Shown: piece after piece, positions 19,778-28,343 of the stretch
Layout of the letters: each line of letters begins with the position of its first letter
Numbering within the stretch: the first letter of the stretch is position 1
NCBI GenBank assembly: GCA_019425655.1
Contig: NQWY01033937.1
Span: 1 to 64,000 of the forward strand
Length of the DNA: 64,000 bases
From: Rhizophagus prolifer
Lineage: Eukaryota; Glomeromycota; Glomeromycetes; Glomerales; Glomeraceae
Direction: 5' to 3'
Made by a program: the position numbers and the translations under genes
Notes under the pieces: generated by a model
What the model was told of the DNA's origin: nothing
The model's input: the letters and a program-made list of their open reading frames with translations, nothing else
Database searches by the model: none

Positions 19778-20227
19778 TTACTGATCTGGGATTTCGGCTT
19801 CTACTAACAGTGTTAATAACGACAAAGACTCCTGCCATCCTAAATAACACGCCTCTACAGGAATAACTTCGGGTATTCCTTCTTGAGTAATATGCACCTC
19901 CGTGCCGACCAGTACAGTCTTTAATGTAATAGTCACCTGCATCGTACCAGGTAAATTTGCATCATCGAATTGATCGTTATAACGAATTAACTCATTTGGG
20001 ATAAGTTCAACATAAGTTCCGCCAAATGAATGTGTTGATCCTGTCGAAAAGTTAGTAAAACTCATTTTGTATGAGCCACCTACATTTGAATCAAAATTAT
20101 GAACTTTCGCAGTAAAGCCGTGAGGAGCCATCCACTTAACTAAAGCATCTGGGTCTAGAAATGCGCGATAAACACGTTCAGCGGGTGCTTTAAATACTCG
20201 ATGTAATTTTACTGTACCTGTTGCCAT
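19778..20227 (-). CDS. SRPBCC/AHSA1-family protein
   Basis: 149 residues with the Aha1-type START-like fold signature. The N-terminal HRVFKAPAERVYRAFLDPDALVKW segment (core PAERVYRAF, ALVKWMAPHGF) is followed by a central GGSYKMSFTN and the ending GWQESLSLL. Members bind small hydrophobic ligands or act in stress responses. No ligand can be inferred. Strong AGGAGA Shine-Dalgarno. The 217-base gap to the divergent ygfZ-like gene is AT-rich and I see only promoter-like AT tracts in it. Confidence 0.88.
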   Translation of the reverse strand: MATGTVKLHRVFKAPAERVYRAFLDPDALVKWMAPHGFTAKVHNFDSNVGGSYKMSFTNFSTGSTHSFGGTYVELIPNELIRYNDQFDDANLPGTMQVTITLKTVLVGTEVHITQEGIPEVIPVEACYLGWQESLSLLTLLVEAEIPDQ

Positions 20228-20444
20228 GATCTTCTCCTTATTTTTAATTCCATTTAAGTTATAGAAATAATGTTTACTAGCTTAAACTTTAGAAAGTGTT
20301 TTAACGTATATTTTTGGTGTTTTTTTAACCTAATTAGCTTATTTTAAACAAAACTAAATTACGAAAACTAAGGCTGATTTTTTAGTAAAAATGGAGCAAA
20401 ATAGTCAGCAATCATAATGAAACATATTGAATTTGAGATTAATC

Positions 20445-21167
20445 ATGAGTCTGCTCGCTTTCTCCTCTTATGCATTAAACGGTGTAGATGCACAGAAGTT
20501 TTTACAAGGTCAAGTGACTGTCGATACTGAGCGTTTAGCTGAAAATGAAACACGCTATACAGCCATTTGTGATCTTAAAGGCCGTATTCACTTTGGCCTG
20601 TGGCTGAAAAAGCTGAACGCTGAAAGTTTTGAGATTGTTGTTACTCAAGATCAAGCTGAAGAGTTCGCCAAGCATATTAAAAAATATGGCGCATTTTCAA
20701 AAATGACTTTAAGTGAACAAGGCGCAGTGTTTCCAAAAGTTGTAAATGGAAACACTGAGTTCAGCTCTGCAGAAATTGATGTTTCCGAATGGCAAAAACA
20801 AGCCATCATGACGGGGCAAGCATGGATTGCTCAAGCGACCGAACATGAGTTCCAACCACAAGAATTACGTTTACATCAACGTGAAGGCGTAAATTACGAT
20901 AAAGGCTGTTACTTAGGTCAAGAAATTGTGGCGCGCCTTTGGTTTAAAGCAAAACCCAAACACTGGTTGCATCTAGTTCAAGGTACAGGTGAAGCACCTG
21001 CTCCAGCTACTCAATTAAATAACGATATTGAAGTAGTAAATAGTACTCAAACCACTGACGGATATATTGCGTTAGTAGTTGCAAAACCAGCCGCTCTAGC
21101 TGAACTCGGTCTTCAAGTCCTCGATTTGCCAGAAGCATTAAGTGGTGATGTGGCTAGACCACAATAA
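20445..21167 (+). CDS. ygfZ: YgfZ/GcvT-like folate-binding protein for Fe-S cluster work
   Basis: 240 residues from the ATG at 20445 (GAGA upstream). An in-frame TTG 18 bases earlier is rejected. The diagnostic YgfZ signature KGCYLGQEIVAR is present near residue 157, with the essential cysteine. The N-terminal 'Lngvda.kFLqGQvt.D' block is also clear. In E. coli YgfZ uses folate to help maintain certain Fe-S enzymes such as MiaB. The protein is shorter than E. coli YgfZ (326 residues), which is common in Acinetobacter relatives. It has its own terminator. Confidence 0.9.
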   Translation: MSLLAFSSYALNGVDAQKFLQGQVTVDTERLAENETRYTAICDLKGRIHFGLWLKKLNAESFEIVVTQDQAEEFAKHIKKYGAFSKMTLSEQGAVFPKVVNGNTEFSSAEIDVSEWQKQAIMTGQAWIAQATEHEFQPQELRLHQREGVNYDKGCYLGQEIVARLWFKAKPKHWLHLVQGTGEAPAPATQLNNDIEVVNSTQTTDGYIALVVAKPAALAELGLQVLDLPEALSGDVARPQ

Positions 21168-21182
21168 TTATATTTAGTAAAT

Positions 21183-21214
21183 AAAAAGCCCGTGGAGACT
21201 CTATGGGCTTTTTT
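21183..21214 (+). terminator. Terminator of ygfZ
   Basis: AAAAAGCCCGT pairs with ATGGGCTTTTT (one G-T pair) around a 9-base loop. Confidence 0.8.
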
Positions 21215-21311
21215 ATAGATACAAAATTCTAATAAATTCATTTAATTAGGACATCAATTTTTTAATTTTTCTATGCCATCATAATCTAGGTTGAAATCTA
21301 AGAGAAAAAAT

Positions 21312-22022
21312 ATGAAAACTAAACTTGCTACACTCATGTTGAGTTTGGCTTTTTTCGGTTCTGCTCATGCTGATGTGAAAACACTTGAACAAAATCTGAA
21401 GACAAATTATCCAGACTTACCTGTAAAAGGTGTTTATCAATCACCTGTGCAAGGTATTTATGAAGTGTATACAAGCGGTCGTATTGTTTATACCAATCAA
21501 GATGCTAAATACTTTTTTGTAGGCAATTTAGTTGATATCAAACAACAAAAAAATATGACAGAAGAACGAATTGCCGAATTGGGTAAAATTGATGTCAAAA
21601 GCCTCCCCCTAAATCAGGCGATAAAATATGTAAAAGGTAAAGGTGAGCGTACTCTTTATATTTTCAGTGACCCAGATTGCCCTTACTGTCAGCGTTTAGA
21701 ACAAAACATGGTTGGGGTGGATAACGTAACGGTATATGTATTCTTATATCCGCTGACCAGCTTGCACCCAAATGCTGAGAAAGTTGCAAATCAAATCTGG
21801 TGTTCAAAGAATCCGTCTGAAGCTTGGACCAACTATATGCTTAATCGCAAATTGCCGACTAATAGCAAAAGTTGCTCAAGTCCAATTCAAAAGAATATCG
21901 CTTTAGGCCAAAAATTAAATATCGATGGAACACCAACTCTTTTCTTGCAAGATGGACAAAGAATCTCTGGTGTACCAAGTGATGCAAAACAAATTGAAGC
22001 ATTACTTAAGTCAGTAAAATAA
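21312..22022 (+). CDS. dsbC: DsbC-family periplasmic thiol:disulfide isomerase
   Basis: 236 residues from the ATG at 21312, preceded by AAGAGA. An upstream TTG is rejected because it would push the signal peptide inward. Signal peptide about 1-20 (ends SAHA). An N-terminal DsbC dimerisation domain is followed by the thioredoxin fold with the CPYC active site at C123 and C126, then the cis-proline segment GTPTLFL. A second cysteine pair (IWCSKNP, SKSCSSP) matches the structural disulfide of DsbC. It reshuffles wrong disulfides in the periplasm, kept reduced by DsbD. Single-gene unit. Confidence 0.93.
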   Translation: MKTKLATLMLSLAFFGSAHADVKTLEQNLKTNYPDLPVKGVYQSPVQGIYEVYTSGRIVYTNQDAKYFFVGNLVDIKQQKNMTEERIAELGKIDVKSLPLNQAIKYVKGKGERTLYIFSDPDCPYCQRLEQNMVGVDNVTVYVFLYPLTSLHPNAEKVANQIWCSKNPSEAWTNYMLNRKLPTNSKSCSSPIQKNIALGQKLNIDGTPTLFLQDGQRISGVPSDAKQIEALLKSVK

Positions 22023-22026
22023 GTCT

Positions 22027-22064
22027 ATATGCCACTCTCTTAGCTAGAGTGGCATATCATTTTT
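22027..22064 (+). terminator. Terminator of dsbC
   Basis: Perfect 12-bp stem, ATATGCCACTCT with AGAGTGGCATAT, then a T-run. Confidence 0.85.
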
Positions 22065-22204
22065 CTCCACAGTTTGCTTTATAGACATCGTTTTATATAC
22101 AAATCGGCTGTTTACTTTCATGCATCACTATTTATGATGAGAAGTTGAGTTGATTCAATACATCGACGGAATGATGTAGCTACGAAGTAAAAGGTTAAAA
22201 AGAA

Positions 22205-23026
22205 ATGAAAAAATTACTCATCGCCAGCCTAATCGCCATTTCAAGTTCATCCATCTTTGCGGCAGACAGTACAGCATCTGCGGCAAAAAATGATGTCTTT
22301 AAACAGGCTGAACAATTGTATGCGGCAAAAAATTATCCTGCTGCTTTCCAAGAAGTCCAGCGTCTTGCACAGACAGGAAATGCTCAAGCGATCTATAACT
22401 TAGGCTATATGACGCAAATGGGCCAAGGTACTGCCAAAGATAATGCTAAAGCTCTGAAATATTATGAAGATGCCTCAAACAAAGGTTATGCTCAGGCCAG
22501 TTATAGACTTGCACAGATTTATGAAACTGGTGAGTTAGGCGTTGCAAAAGATAGTAATAAATTTAGCCAATATGTACAGAAAGCATCAGGTCAAGGCTCT
22601 GATGATGCAACGGTAAAAATTGCGACCATTTTATTTGCTCAGAAAAAGCCACAGTCTCATCAAATTGCTTTACAAAAGCTAGCGCCATTAATTCGAAAAG
22701 GAAACTACCCTGCTATTCAAGTCAAAGCACTTTATGATATTAGCCAAGGGGTTGAAAATAAAAACCCTCTCATGAAACGCCAAGGCATTGAAGCATTACA
22801 GTCGATTGCCCAAAAAGGTTATGCACCAGCATCTATGGCTTTAGCGACCATGATGGCGAATGGAAATATCATTCCTCAGAACTTGCCTCAGGCAAAACAG
22901 ATTTTTACTGAGCTTGCTAACCAAAATGTTCCTAACGCTAGAGAATCTTTAGCTTCAGTCGAAAAGATTATTGCTGAGAAGAATAAAGCTGCGGCCGCCC
23001 CTACACAGTCCGCACCCAAAAAATAG
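22205..23026 (+). CDS. Exported Sel1/TPR-like repeat protein
   Basis: 273 residues. Signal peptide at about 1-20 (ends SSIFAA). Sel1-like repeats are visible at about residues 55-125, for example AIYNLGYMTQMGQGTAKDNA and ASYRLAQIYETGELGVAKDS. A more diverged helical repeat region continues to about residue 250 and a short Ala/Pro/Lys tail ends the protein. Such proteins act as periplasmic protein-binding scaffolds. No partner can be named. AAAGAA lies just upstream of the ATG as a weak Shine-Dalgarno. Its own hairpin terminator follows. Confidence 0.88.
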   Translation: MKKLLIASLIAISSSSIFAADSTASAAKNDVFKQAEQLYAAKNYPAAFQEVQRLAQTGNAQAIYNLGYMTQMGQGTAKDNAKALKYYEDASNKGYAQASYRLAQIYETGELGVAKDSNKFSQYVQKASGQGSDDATVKIATILFAQKKPQSHQIALQKLAPLIRKGNYPAIQVKALYDISQGVENKNPLMKRQGIEALQSIAQKGYAPASMALATMMANGNIIPQNLPQAKQIFTELANQNVPNARESLASVEKIIAEKNKAAAAPTQSAPKK

Positions 23027-23038
23027 TAAAGAAACTAT

Positions 23039-23058
23039 AGCCCCGTATGGGGCTTTTT
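23039..23058. terminator. Terminator between the Sel1 gene and the AEC transporter
   Basis: AGCCCC / GGGGCT stem with GTAT loop and TTTT, at the junction of two converging genes. Confidence 0.8.
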
Positions 23059-23061
23059 GTT

Positions 23062-24000
23062 TTACCACCACAAAGCAATAAGCCCACTTACTCCAATAAA
23101 ACCAATAATGGTACTTATCATTAAAGGTGTTAACGCCTTTTCATTTAAACCGTATGCTTGTCCAAAAATACCAAAAGCAATTGGCATCGGCAGCGCTGCA
23201 ATTAATGTTCCTGCATAAAGCATTTCACGACTTACATTTGGCAATAAAAGAAACAATCCCAAAATCACAGCTGGCATAAGAATGACATTAAACCCAGCTA
23301 ACAATATACTTTGTAAATTCACGGCGGTAATTCCTATACCAACCAAACTGCCGCCAATAGCAAATAATGCTAAAGGTGAGGCTGTCTTTCCTAACAGTTC
23401 TAAAGCTTGCCCAAGTTTTAAAGGCAGATGAATACCGAGTAAAATACAGCTCATGCCAACCAAAATTGCAATAATTACAGGATTTTTAAGTAAATTAATA
23501 AATGTCTTTTTCAGCAAAGGAAAAAGCTGTTGCTGTTGATGTAATCCCGCTTCAGCCAAAATGAGCATTAAAGCGACGATTAATAAGTTTTCAATAATTA
23601 AAGTTAAAGATATATAGATTGCAGCATGACTACCCATGAGCATGGTCAAAATAGCGGTACCCATAAATCCTGTATTTGACATAGAAGCACCCATCGATAT
23701 GACTGCACTATGGGTTAGGCTGTTTTTAAAAAGCTTTCGATAAATAATAAAAGCAAGAAAAAACAAGATTAAAGAGCCGCCACCATAAGCAATAAAATAA
23801 GCTGGGTGCCAAATCTCTTGTAAGTTTTTATTGGCTAAAGACTGAATTAAAAATGCAGGAAGAGCAATTTTAATAACAAATGCGCTCAGGGCCCTAATCT
23901 GCTCAGGTGTTACCAATTTAATGAGGACACTACAGTACCCCATCAACAATAAAATCAAAATTGGTAAAATTACCTGAAAAACCACAGAATGTTCCCTCAC
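23062..24000 (-). CDS. AEC-family (auxin efflux carrier-like) membrane transporter
   Basis: 312 residues with about ten hydrophobic helices in two five-helix halves. The typical half-helix asparagine/glycine segments are present (SMSNTGFMGTAILTMLMG in the first half, core SNTGFMG, and ALPMPIAFGIFGQAYG in the second). AEC carriers move organic anions such as malate or malonate. The substrate cannot be read here. A terminator separates it from the upstream oxidoreductase gene, so it is probably a separate unit. Confidence 0.88.
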   Translation of the reverse strand: MREHSVVFQVILPILILLLMGYCSVLIKLVTPEQIRALSAFVIKIALPAFLIQSLANKNLQEIWHPAYFIAYGGGSLILFFLAFIIYRKLFKNSLTHSAVISMGASMSNTGFMGTAILTMLMGSHAAIYISLTLIIENLLIVALMLILAEAGLHQQQQLFPLLKKTFINLLKNPVIIAILVGMSCILLGIHLPLKLGQALELLGKTASPLALFAIGGSLVGIGITAVNLQSILLAGFNVILMPAVILGLFLLLPNVSREMLYAGTLIAALPMPIAFGIFGQAYGLNEKALTPLMISTIIGFIGVSGLIALWW

Positions 24001-24017
24001 TCATCTGAAAATAAAAA

Positions 24018-24039
24018 CGGGCAAATCTTAATTTGCCCG
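24018..24039 (-). terminator. Terminator of the PqqU-like/OYE operon
   Basis: CGGGCAAAT / ATTTGCCCG stem with a 4-base loop, followed by a T-run on the minus strand. Confidence 0.82.
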
Positions 24040-24047
24040 CTGATCAA

Positions 24048-25157
24048 CTAAAAAGAATCAAAAAGCTGTTTTAATCCATGTGGTTGACAACGCAAATACT
24101 GAGGTGCAATTTTAACTTTTGCTCCCAATGTAGCTGCTGCATGCCACGGCCAACGTGGGTCATATAACATAGCACGAGCAAGGCCAATTGCATCAGCTTG
24201 CTGAGTTTCTAAAATTTGTTCAGCATGTTCTGGCTCGGTAATCAGTCCTACTGCAATCACAGGAATAGACACATGCTTCTTAACCTGTTCGGCAAACGGA
24301 ACTTGGTAGCCCGCTCCAATGGTAATATTTTGATGTTCATGTAAACCACCGCTAGACACATGAATATAAGCGGCTCCCAGTTGCTCTAAAGCTTTTGATA
24401 ACCCAACTGTAGATTCAATATCCCACTGCTCATTGCCATCCATCCAGTCAGTTGCAGATAGACGTACTCCTACTGGATAGCCTTCAGGCACCGCGAGTTT
24501 AATTGCCTGAAGTACTTCAAGCGCCATACGCATACGGTTTTCTAAAGAACCACCATATTCATCTGTGCGTTGATTCGCTATTGGCGATAAAAACTGATGC
24601 AGTAAGTAACCATGTGCTGCATGTACTTCGATTAGCTCAAAGCCAGCTTCTACTGCACGTTTTGCAGCAGCAGCAAAGTCTTGTTGAACTTGTTTAATTT
24701 CATCGATTGTTAATGCATGTGGCGCCGCATCATGAACCGAAAAAGTACTTGTACTTGGGGCAACCGTTTGCCAACCATGTGGCTGATTTTTTGCAATTTG
24801 GCCTTTACCCAACCAAGGCTTTTCAGTCGATGCTTTACGTCCAGCATGCGCTAACTGAATTCCAAATGGCATAGGAGAAAGTGTTTTAACTTTCCCCAAT
24901 AAAGTTTTGATCTGGTCACGTTGTTGGTCATTCCAAAGTCCAAGATCTGCGTAACTAATTCGACCTTCCGCTTGTATAGCCGTAGCTTCTACAATGCATA
25001 GCCCAGCTCCTGACAATGCGTAATTTGCCCATTGCTGCTCATGCCAATAAGTAATTTCGCCTTCATCAGTTGCCGAATACTGACACATTGGGGCAATTAC
25101 AATTCTATTGACCAGTTGTAGCGAATCAAAATTAACCGTTTCAAATAATTTTGCCAT
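24048..25157 (-). CDS. Old yellow enzyme-family NADH:flavin oxidoreductase (YqjM/NamA class)
   Basis: 369 residues, an FMN-binding TIM barrel. The early cysteine in APMCQYSA matches the regulatory cysteine of the YqjM class. The catalytic pair lies in EVHAAHGYLLHQFLSP, and the C-terminal phosphate-binding loop ends in GLARAMLYDPRWP. Enzymes of this class reduce the C=C bond of unsaturated carbonyl compounds with NAD(P)H. The physiological substrate is unknown. The start lies 9 bases after the stop of the PqqU-like receptor gene, with AGGA upstream. The two are therefore probably cotranscribed. Confidence 0.93.
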   Translation of the reverse strand: MAKLFETVNFDSLQLVNRIVIAPMCQYSATDEGEITYWHEQQWANYALSGAGLCIVEATAIQAEGRISYADLGLWNDQQRDQIKTLLGKVKTLSPMPFGIQLAHAGRKASTEKPWLGKGQIAKNQPHGWQTVAPSTSTFSVHDAAPHALTIDEIKQVQQDFAAAAKRAVEAGFELIEVHAAHGYLLHQFLSPIANQRTDEYGGSLENRMRMALEVLQAIKLAVPEGYPVGVRLSATDWMDGNEQWDIESTVGLSKALEQLGAAYIHVSSGGLHEHQNITIGAGYQVPFAEQVKKHVSIPVIAVGLITEPEHAEQILETQQADAIGLARAMLYDPRWPWHAAATLGAKVKIAPQYLRCQPHGLKQLFDSF

Positions 25158-25166
25158 TTTAAATTC

Positions 25167-27299
25167 CTAGAATTGTTTAATTACACGTAAACCTGCACTC
25201 CAGTTACGCCCATCCGCAGGCTCAAAGTAACGATCATTACCATCATTTACAATCACTGAACCCGCATAGTTTTTATCAAATAGGTTATCTACACGAGCAA
25301 AGCTTTTGACTTTCCAATCGCCTAAATCCCATGCATAACCAATATTTGCTGAAGTTACACTGTAGCTCGGTGCTGCGTCACTGTTGGTATCATTCACGTA
25401 TACTTTGTCCATATACTGTACGTCTACACCACCATATAGACCATGCGATGGCTGCCATGCCAAAGAGGCATAAGCTTGGTTTTTAGCAATACCAGGAATT
25501 TTATTTCCTGATGGGATCTGGGCAATATTTCCTAAAGCTGGAATATCAGCATCAAATGTCGCATCTAAATAGGCATAGCTTGCAGTCGCGGTTAAGTCTC
25601 GCCATAACTTTTTATTCCATGCAAACTCTACTCCTTCACGTAAGGTTTTATCTGCATTACGGAAGGTTGCACGTCCGTTTGAGCTTCCCGCTGCAACAAT
25701 GTCATTCTTCGTTTTGGTTTGAAAAACCGCCAACGTAAAATCACCTAATTGGTTTTGTGACTTTAAGCCAGCCTCATAGGTATCACTCGTTGATGGTCTT
25801 AAATCAAAGTTAAAACCTGGCTTTGTCGTATCAGTTTGATATGCCATTTCAGTAAAGGTCGGTGTTTCAAACCCTTTGGCATAACTTACATATGCCATGA
25901 GCTCAGGTAAAATTTGCCAGCTTAAAGCAGCAGAAGGTAGAACCTTACTGTAATCAGTCTTACCACTATCATCGCCATTACTTAAATAATTATCTTTAGA
26001 TTTGTAATGGACATTGCTATAGCGTACGCCCGTGTCTAAACGCAATGTAGGTAAGAACTGCCATGAAGCTTGTAAATATGGATCGATATTCCACAAAGTA
26101 TTGTCTTCATCACGACGTAATTTACCTTTAACACCGTAAGAAGGCTGACCATTTACTAAGTTAAAATTTTCATAACCTTTACGGTCTTCATCCATCGCAT
26201 CGAGTGCAACACCTAAACTTACTGTCGTATTTGGCAGCAGTTCTTTACCTGTCCAACGGAAATCAGCACCATAATAATTACGTTCAAAATCAATCACGCC
26301 ACCAGCATGATTAATGCTGGCATCTTGTGCTGACTTAGGAATAGATTGATATTGAGTAACTTGGCGATTGCCTAAATATGCCATGGCATAGAGTTCATTT
26401 TTATCATTAATAGGCTTAGACCATGTCACCCCTGTCTGGGTTTGCTCAATGTCTTTTCGAACCTTATAAATGTTTTTTGAATCATTAACCTGTTTGGGAT
26501 TCGCATTCCACTGAGCATGAGTTAAACCTTGCGGGTCATCTGCATTGATTTTGACATAGTTAGTCACCCAGTTGATTTTGCTTCCATCGTCAAGGTTCCA
26601 ACTGAGCTTGGCGTTATTTAAGATTTTATCTGCACCGCTATGATCTCGGTAACCGTCGGTATCGAAGTACGATGAACTAATAATATAGCTTGGTTCATTC
26701 GCACCCTTTGCCCCACCTTGTAGTACTAACCCTGCTCGGCTTTTATCATGGCTGCCTCCCGAATAGCTCAGCTCGATTGAGTCTTTTCCTTGACCTTCTT
26801 TAGTAGACGTTAAAATTGTCCCACCCGATGAGTTTCCATATAGTGAGGAAAAAGGTCCCGTTAGAACTTCAACATGGTCCAGACTACTTAAATCAATATT
26901 AGACGTTTGACCTTGCCCATCTGGCATTGTTGCGGGAATACCATCCACATATAGACGAATACCTCGGACACCAAAAGTAGAACGTGCACCAAAACCACGC
27001 ATAGATAGCTGCAAATCTTGCGCATAATTTTCACGATTACGAATCTGTAAGCTCGGTATACCTTTCACAACTTCAGTTAAATTCACTTGTGAAGAGCTAT
27101 CAGCTTGAGGTGCATCTATTCGAAAAACTGAAGCAGGTGTTTGTAAGTAAGTAGTATCGGTACGCGTTGCTTCCACATGTAAAGTAGGCAATTTGGCAAC
27201 GTCTGAATTTAGGTCTTCTGCCCATACAATTGGACTAGAAATACAGCCCATACTCATCAAAATACAGTAATGAAGTCGGTCTAAGCGTAATAAGGACAT
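25167..27299 (-). CDS. pqqU: TonB-dependent receptor resembling PqqU/YncD
   Basis: 710 residues: signal peptide (ends WA, about residue 27), plug domain, 22-strand barrel and a C-terminal phenylalanine. From memory the sequence follows E. coli YncD (PqqU, the pyrroloquinoline quinone receptor) closely through the plug. Shared stretches include NYAQDLQLSMRGFGARST, RLYVDGIPATMPDGQGQT and GPFSSLYGNSSGG, then LRRDEDNTLWNIDPYLQ and the ending VDNLFDKNYAGSVIVN. Acinetobacter uses PQQ in its periplasmic glucose dehydrogenase, so PQQ import is plausible. Followed by an old yellow enzyme gene in the same operon. An 11-bp palindrome lies upstream. Confidence 0.8.
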   Translation of the reverse strand: MSLLRLDRLHYCILMSMGCISSPIVWAEDLNSDVAKLPTLHVEATRTDTTYLQTPASVFRIDAPQADSSSQVNLTEVVKGIPSLQIRNRENYAQDLQLSMRGFGARSTFGVRGIRLYVDGIPATMPDGQGQTSNIDLSSLDHVEVLTGPFSSLYGNSSGGTILTSTKEGQGKDSIELSYSGGSHDKSRAGLVLQGGAKGANEPSYIISSSYFDTDGYRDHSGADKILNNAKLSWNLDDGSKINWVTNYVKINADDPQGLTHAQWNANPKQVNDSKNIYKVRKDIEQTQTGVTWSKPINDKNELYAMAYLGNRQVTQYQSIPKSAQDASINHAGGVIDFERNYYGADFRWTGKELLPNTTVSLGVALDAMDEDRKGYENFNLVNGQPSYGVKGKLRRDEDNTLWNIDPYLQASWQFLPTLRLDTGVRYSNVHYKSKDNYLSNGDDSGKTDYSKVLPSAALSWQILPELMAYVSYAKGFETPTFTEMAYQTDTTKPGFNFDLRPSTSDTYEAGLKSQNQLGDFTLAVFQTKTKNDIVAAGSSNGRATFRNADKTLREGVEFAWNKKLWRDLTATASYAYLDATFDADIPALGNIAQIPSGNKIPGIAKNQAYASLAWQPSHGLYGGVDVQYMDKVYVNDTNSDAAPSYSVTSANIGYAWDLGDWKVKSFARVDNLFDKNYAGSVIVNDGNDRYFEPADGRNWSAGLRVIKQF

Positions 27300-27324
27300 G
27301 CTTATTTCCTTTATTTATATTGTA

Positions 27325-27335
27325 GTTATCATAAC
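27325..27335. promoter_or_regulatory. Palindrome upstream of the PqqU-like receptor gene
   Basis: GTTATCATAAC is a perfect 5-1-5 palindrome 26 bases before the start codon. Its half-sites resemble Fur- or Zur-type metal operators, but the spacing is two bases shorter than that of the Zur box at 63858 in this window. Confidence 0.4.
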
Positions 27336-27432
27336 AAAAAGTGGTGTCTTGTCTGGATATTGAATTCGACCCACATAGTTGTAAATCTGGAACACTCGTT
27401 TTACGATTTAAAAATTGATTTCTAAATTTGGA

Positions 27433-27999
27433 TTAACGACTTAACGAAGGATGATCTTTCCAGCAATATCGTTCAGGCCAGTCTTTTGCTTCTTCAGCAT
27501 AATCAATTCCAATACGTGGCGTTAAAACAACCGTTGGTTGTGTATTAGCCGCTTCAATCCATAGCCCAGATTCTTCACCTAGAGTCTGGCCTTTTAAACT
27601 ACGGTCAATACCCAAATAACGTGTCAGTTTGCCCGGTCCAGCTAAAAGCTTATATTCTTTTTTTGTTGAAGCATTACTTAAAAATACAGACCGAATCATT
27701 ACTCCTTCAGGTATACCCTCTGTTTGAGTAATAATATTAAGCATTTCATACATGCCATAAATTAGATAGACGTAAATCGTACCGCCATGGCCATACATTA
27801 CCTCAGTTCGAGCTGTTCGTTTATCATTGTAACTATGGCAAGCTTTATCTCGAACGCCCAAATAAGCTTCTGTTTCACTAATTGTGCAACGGATGACTTG
27901 ACCATCAGGCTGCCGCTTACACAATACGCAGCCGATCAAATCATAAGCTACTTGTGAAGTTTCTCGTTGAAACCAGCTTAATGGTAAAATATCTGACAT
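27433..27999 (-). CDS. 3-methyladenine DNA glycosylase (AAG/MPG family)
   Basis: 188 residues from the ATG at 27999, preceded by GAGAA. A GTG 27 bases earlier is less likely. The catalytic glutamate lies in RCTISETEAYLG and the base-pocket tyrosines in TIYVYLIYGMYEMLNI (core YVYLIYGM). The family's LLAGPGKLTRYLGI block follows. It removes alkylated and other damaged purines by base excision. The length (about 190) is normal. It stands alone, transcribed away from rtcB. Confidence 0.93.
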   Translation of the reverse strand: MSDILPLSWFQRETSQVAYDLIGCVLCKRQPDGQVIRCTISETEAYLGVRDKACHSYNDKRTARTEVMYGHGGTIYVYLIYGMYEMLNIITQTEGIPEGVMIRSVFLSNASTKKEYKLLAGPGKLTRYLGIDRSLKGQTLGEESGLWIEAANTQPTVVLTPRIGIDYAEEAKDWPERYCWKDHPSLSR

Positions 28000-28131
28000 A
28001 GTATTCTCTGAAATATTACATACCACACGTTATACTTGATTAATCCAGTATATCTGTTAATTCTGCGAGTTCCAGAGCAAGATTAACAGTAAGTTTAAGT
28101 CGTTAATTAAAGTAAGCTGAAGATCCAAAGC

Positions 28132-28159
28132 TTGATCTTTAGTTAAAAACAGGTAAAAT
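28132..28159 (+). promoter_or_regulatory. Probable sigma-70 promoter of the rtcB leader
   Basis: TTGATC (28132-28137), a 16-base spacer and TAAAAT (28154-28159). A perfect 7-bp inverted repeat, TGCCGTT (28159-28165) with AACGGCA (28175-28181), overlaps the expected transcription start and could be an operator. Confidence 0.5.
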
Positions 28160-28202
28160 GCCGTTCAGATTTTCAACGGCACTTTTAAAAAAGGAGGACA
28201 TC

Positions 28203-28232
28203 ATGCCAACACTACAAGGTAAAAAACAGTAA
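28203..28232 (+). CDS. Candidate 9-residue leader peptide upstream of rtcB
   Basis: AAGGAGG lies five bases before this ATG, the strongest ribosome site I see in the window. It opens a reading frame of only nine codons (MPTLQGKKQ, then TAA). It lies inside the rtcB leader, ahead of a chain of overlapping hairpins and a terminator. Such a strong site for so short a frame suggests a leader peptide whose translation is sensed. No similar known leader comes to mind, so this is inference. Confidence 0.5.
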   Translation: MPTLQGKKQ

Positions 28233-28237
28233 CGATT

Positions 28238-28254
28238 TGGCACGATGTCAGCTC
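28238..28254 (+). promoter_or_regulatory. Possible sigma-54 (-24/-12) promoter element before rtcB
   Basis: TTGGCACG, four bases, then CAGCT gives GG and GC exactly ten bases apart, as sigma-54 needs. The -24 half is consensus; the -12 half matches only at GC. E. coli rtcBA uses sigma-54 with RtcR, but no rtcR gene is seen here. Confidence 0.3.
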
Positions 28255-28255
28255 A

Positions 28256-28343
28256 CGGACAAGTGTACAAATTTAATTCACTTGTCCGAATGCTCGAATT
28301 TAAGACCTAGCATTCGCTAGGTTTTTTTATGCCTATTCGGACA
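28256..28343 (+). promoter_or_regulatory. Candidate attenuator leader of rtcB with competing hairpins
   Basis: Four perfect pairings overlap. Arm A CGGACAAGTG (28256-28265) pairs with CACTTGTCCG (28279-28288). CGAATGCT (28287-28294) pairs with AGCATTCG (28309-28316). The terminator CCTAGC / GCTAGG (28306-28311 with 28316-28321) is followed by seven Ts. TGTCCGAAT (28283-28291) also pairs with ATTCGGACA (28335-28343). The second and third pairings share bases, so they exclude each other, as in classical attenuators. What is sensed is unknown. Confidence 0.55.
28306..28328 (+). terminator. Intrinsic terminator inside the rtcB leader
   Basis: CCTAGC, ATTC loop, GCTAGG and seven Ts, located 35 bases before rtcB on the same strand. 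There is no other gene for it to end, which supports a conditional role. Confidence 0.7.
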
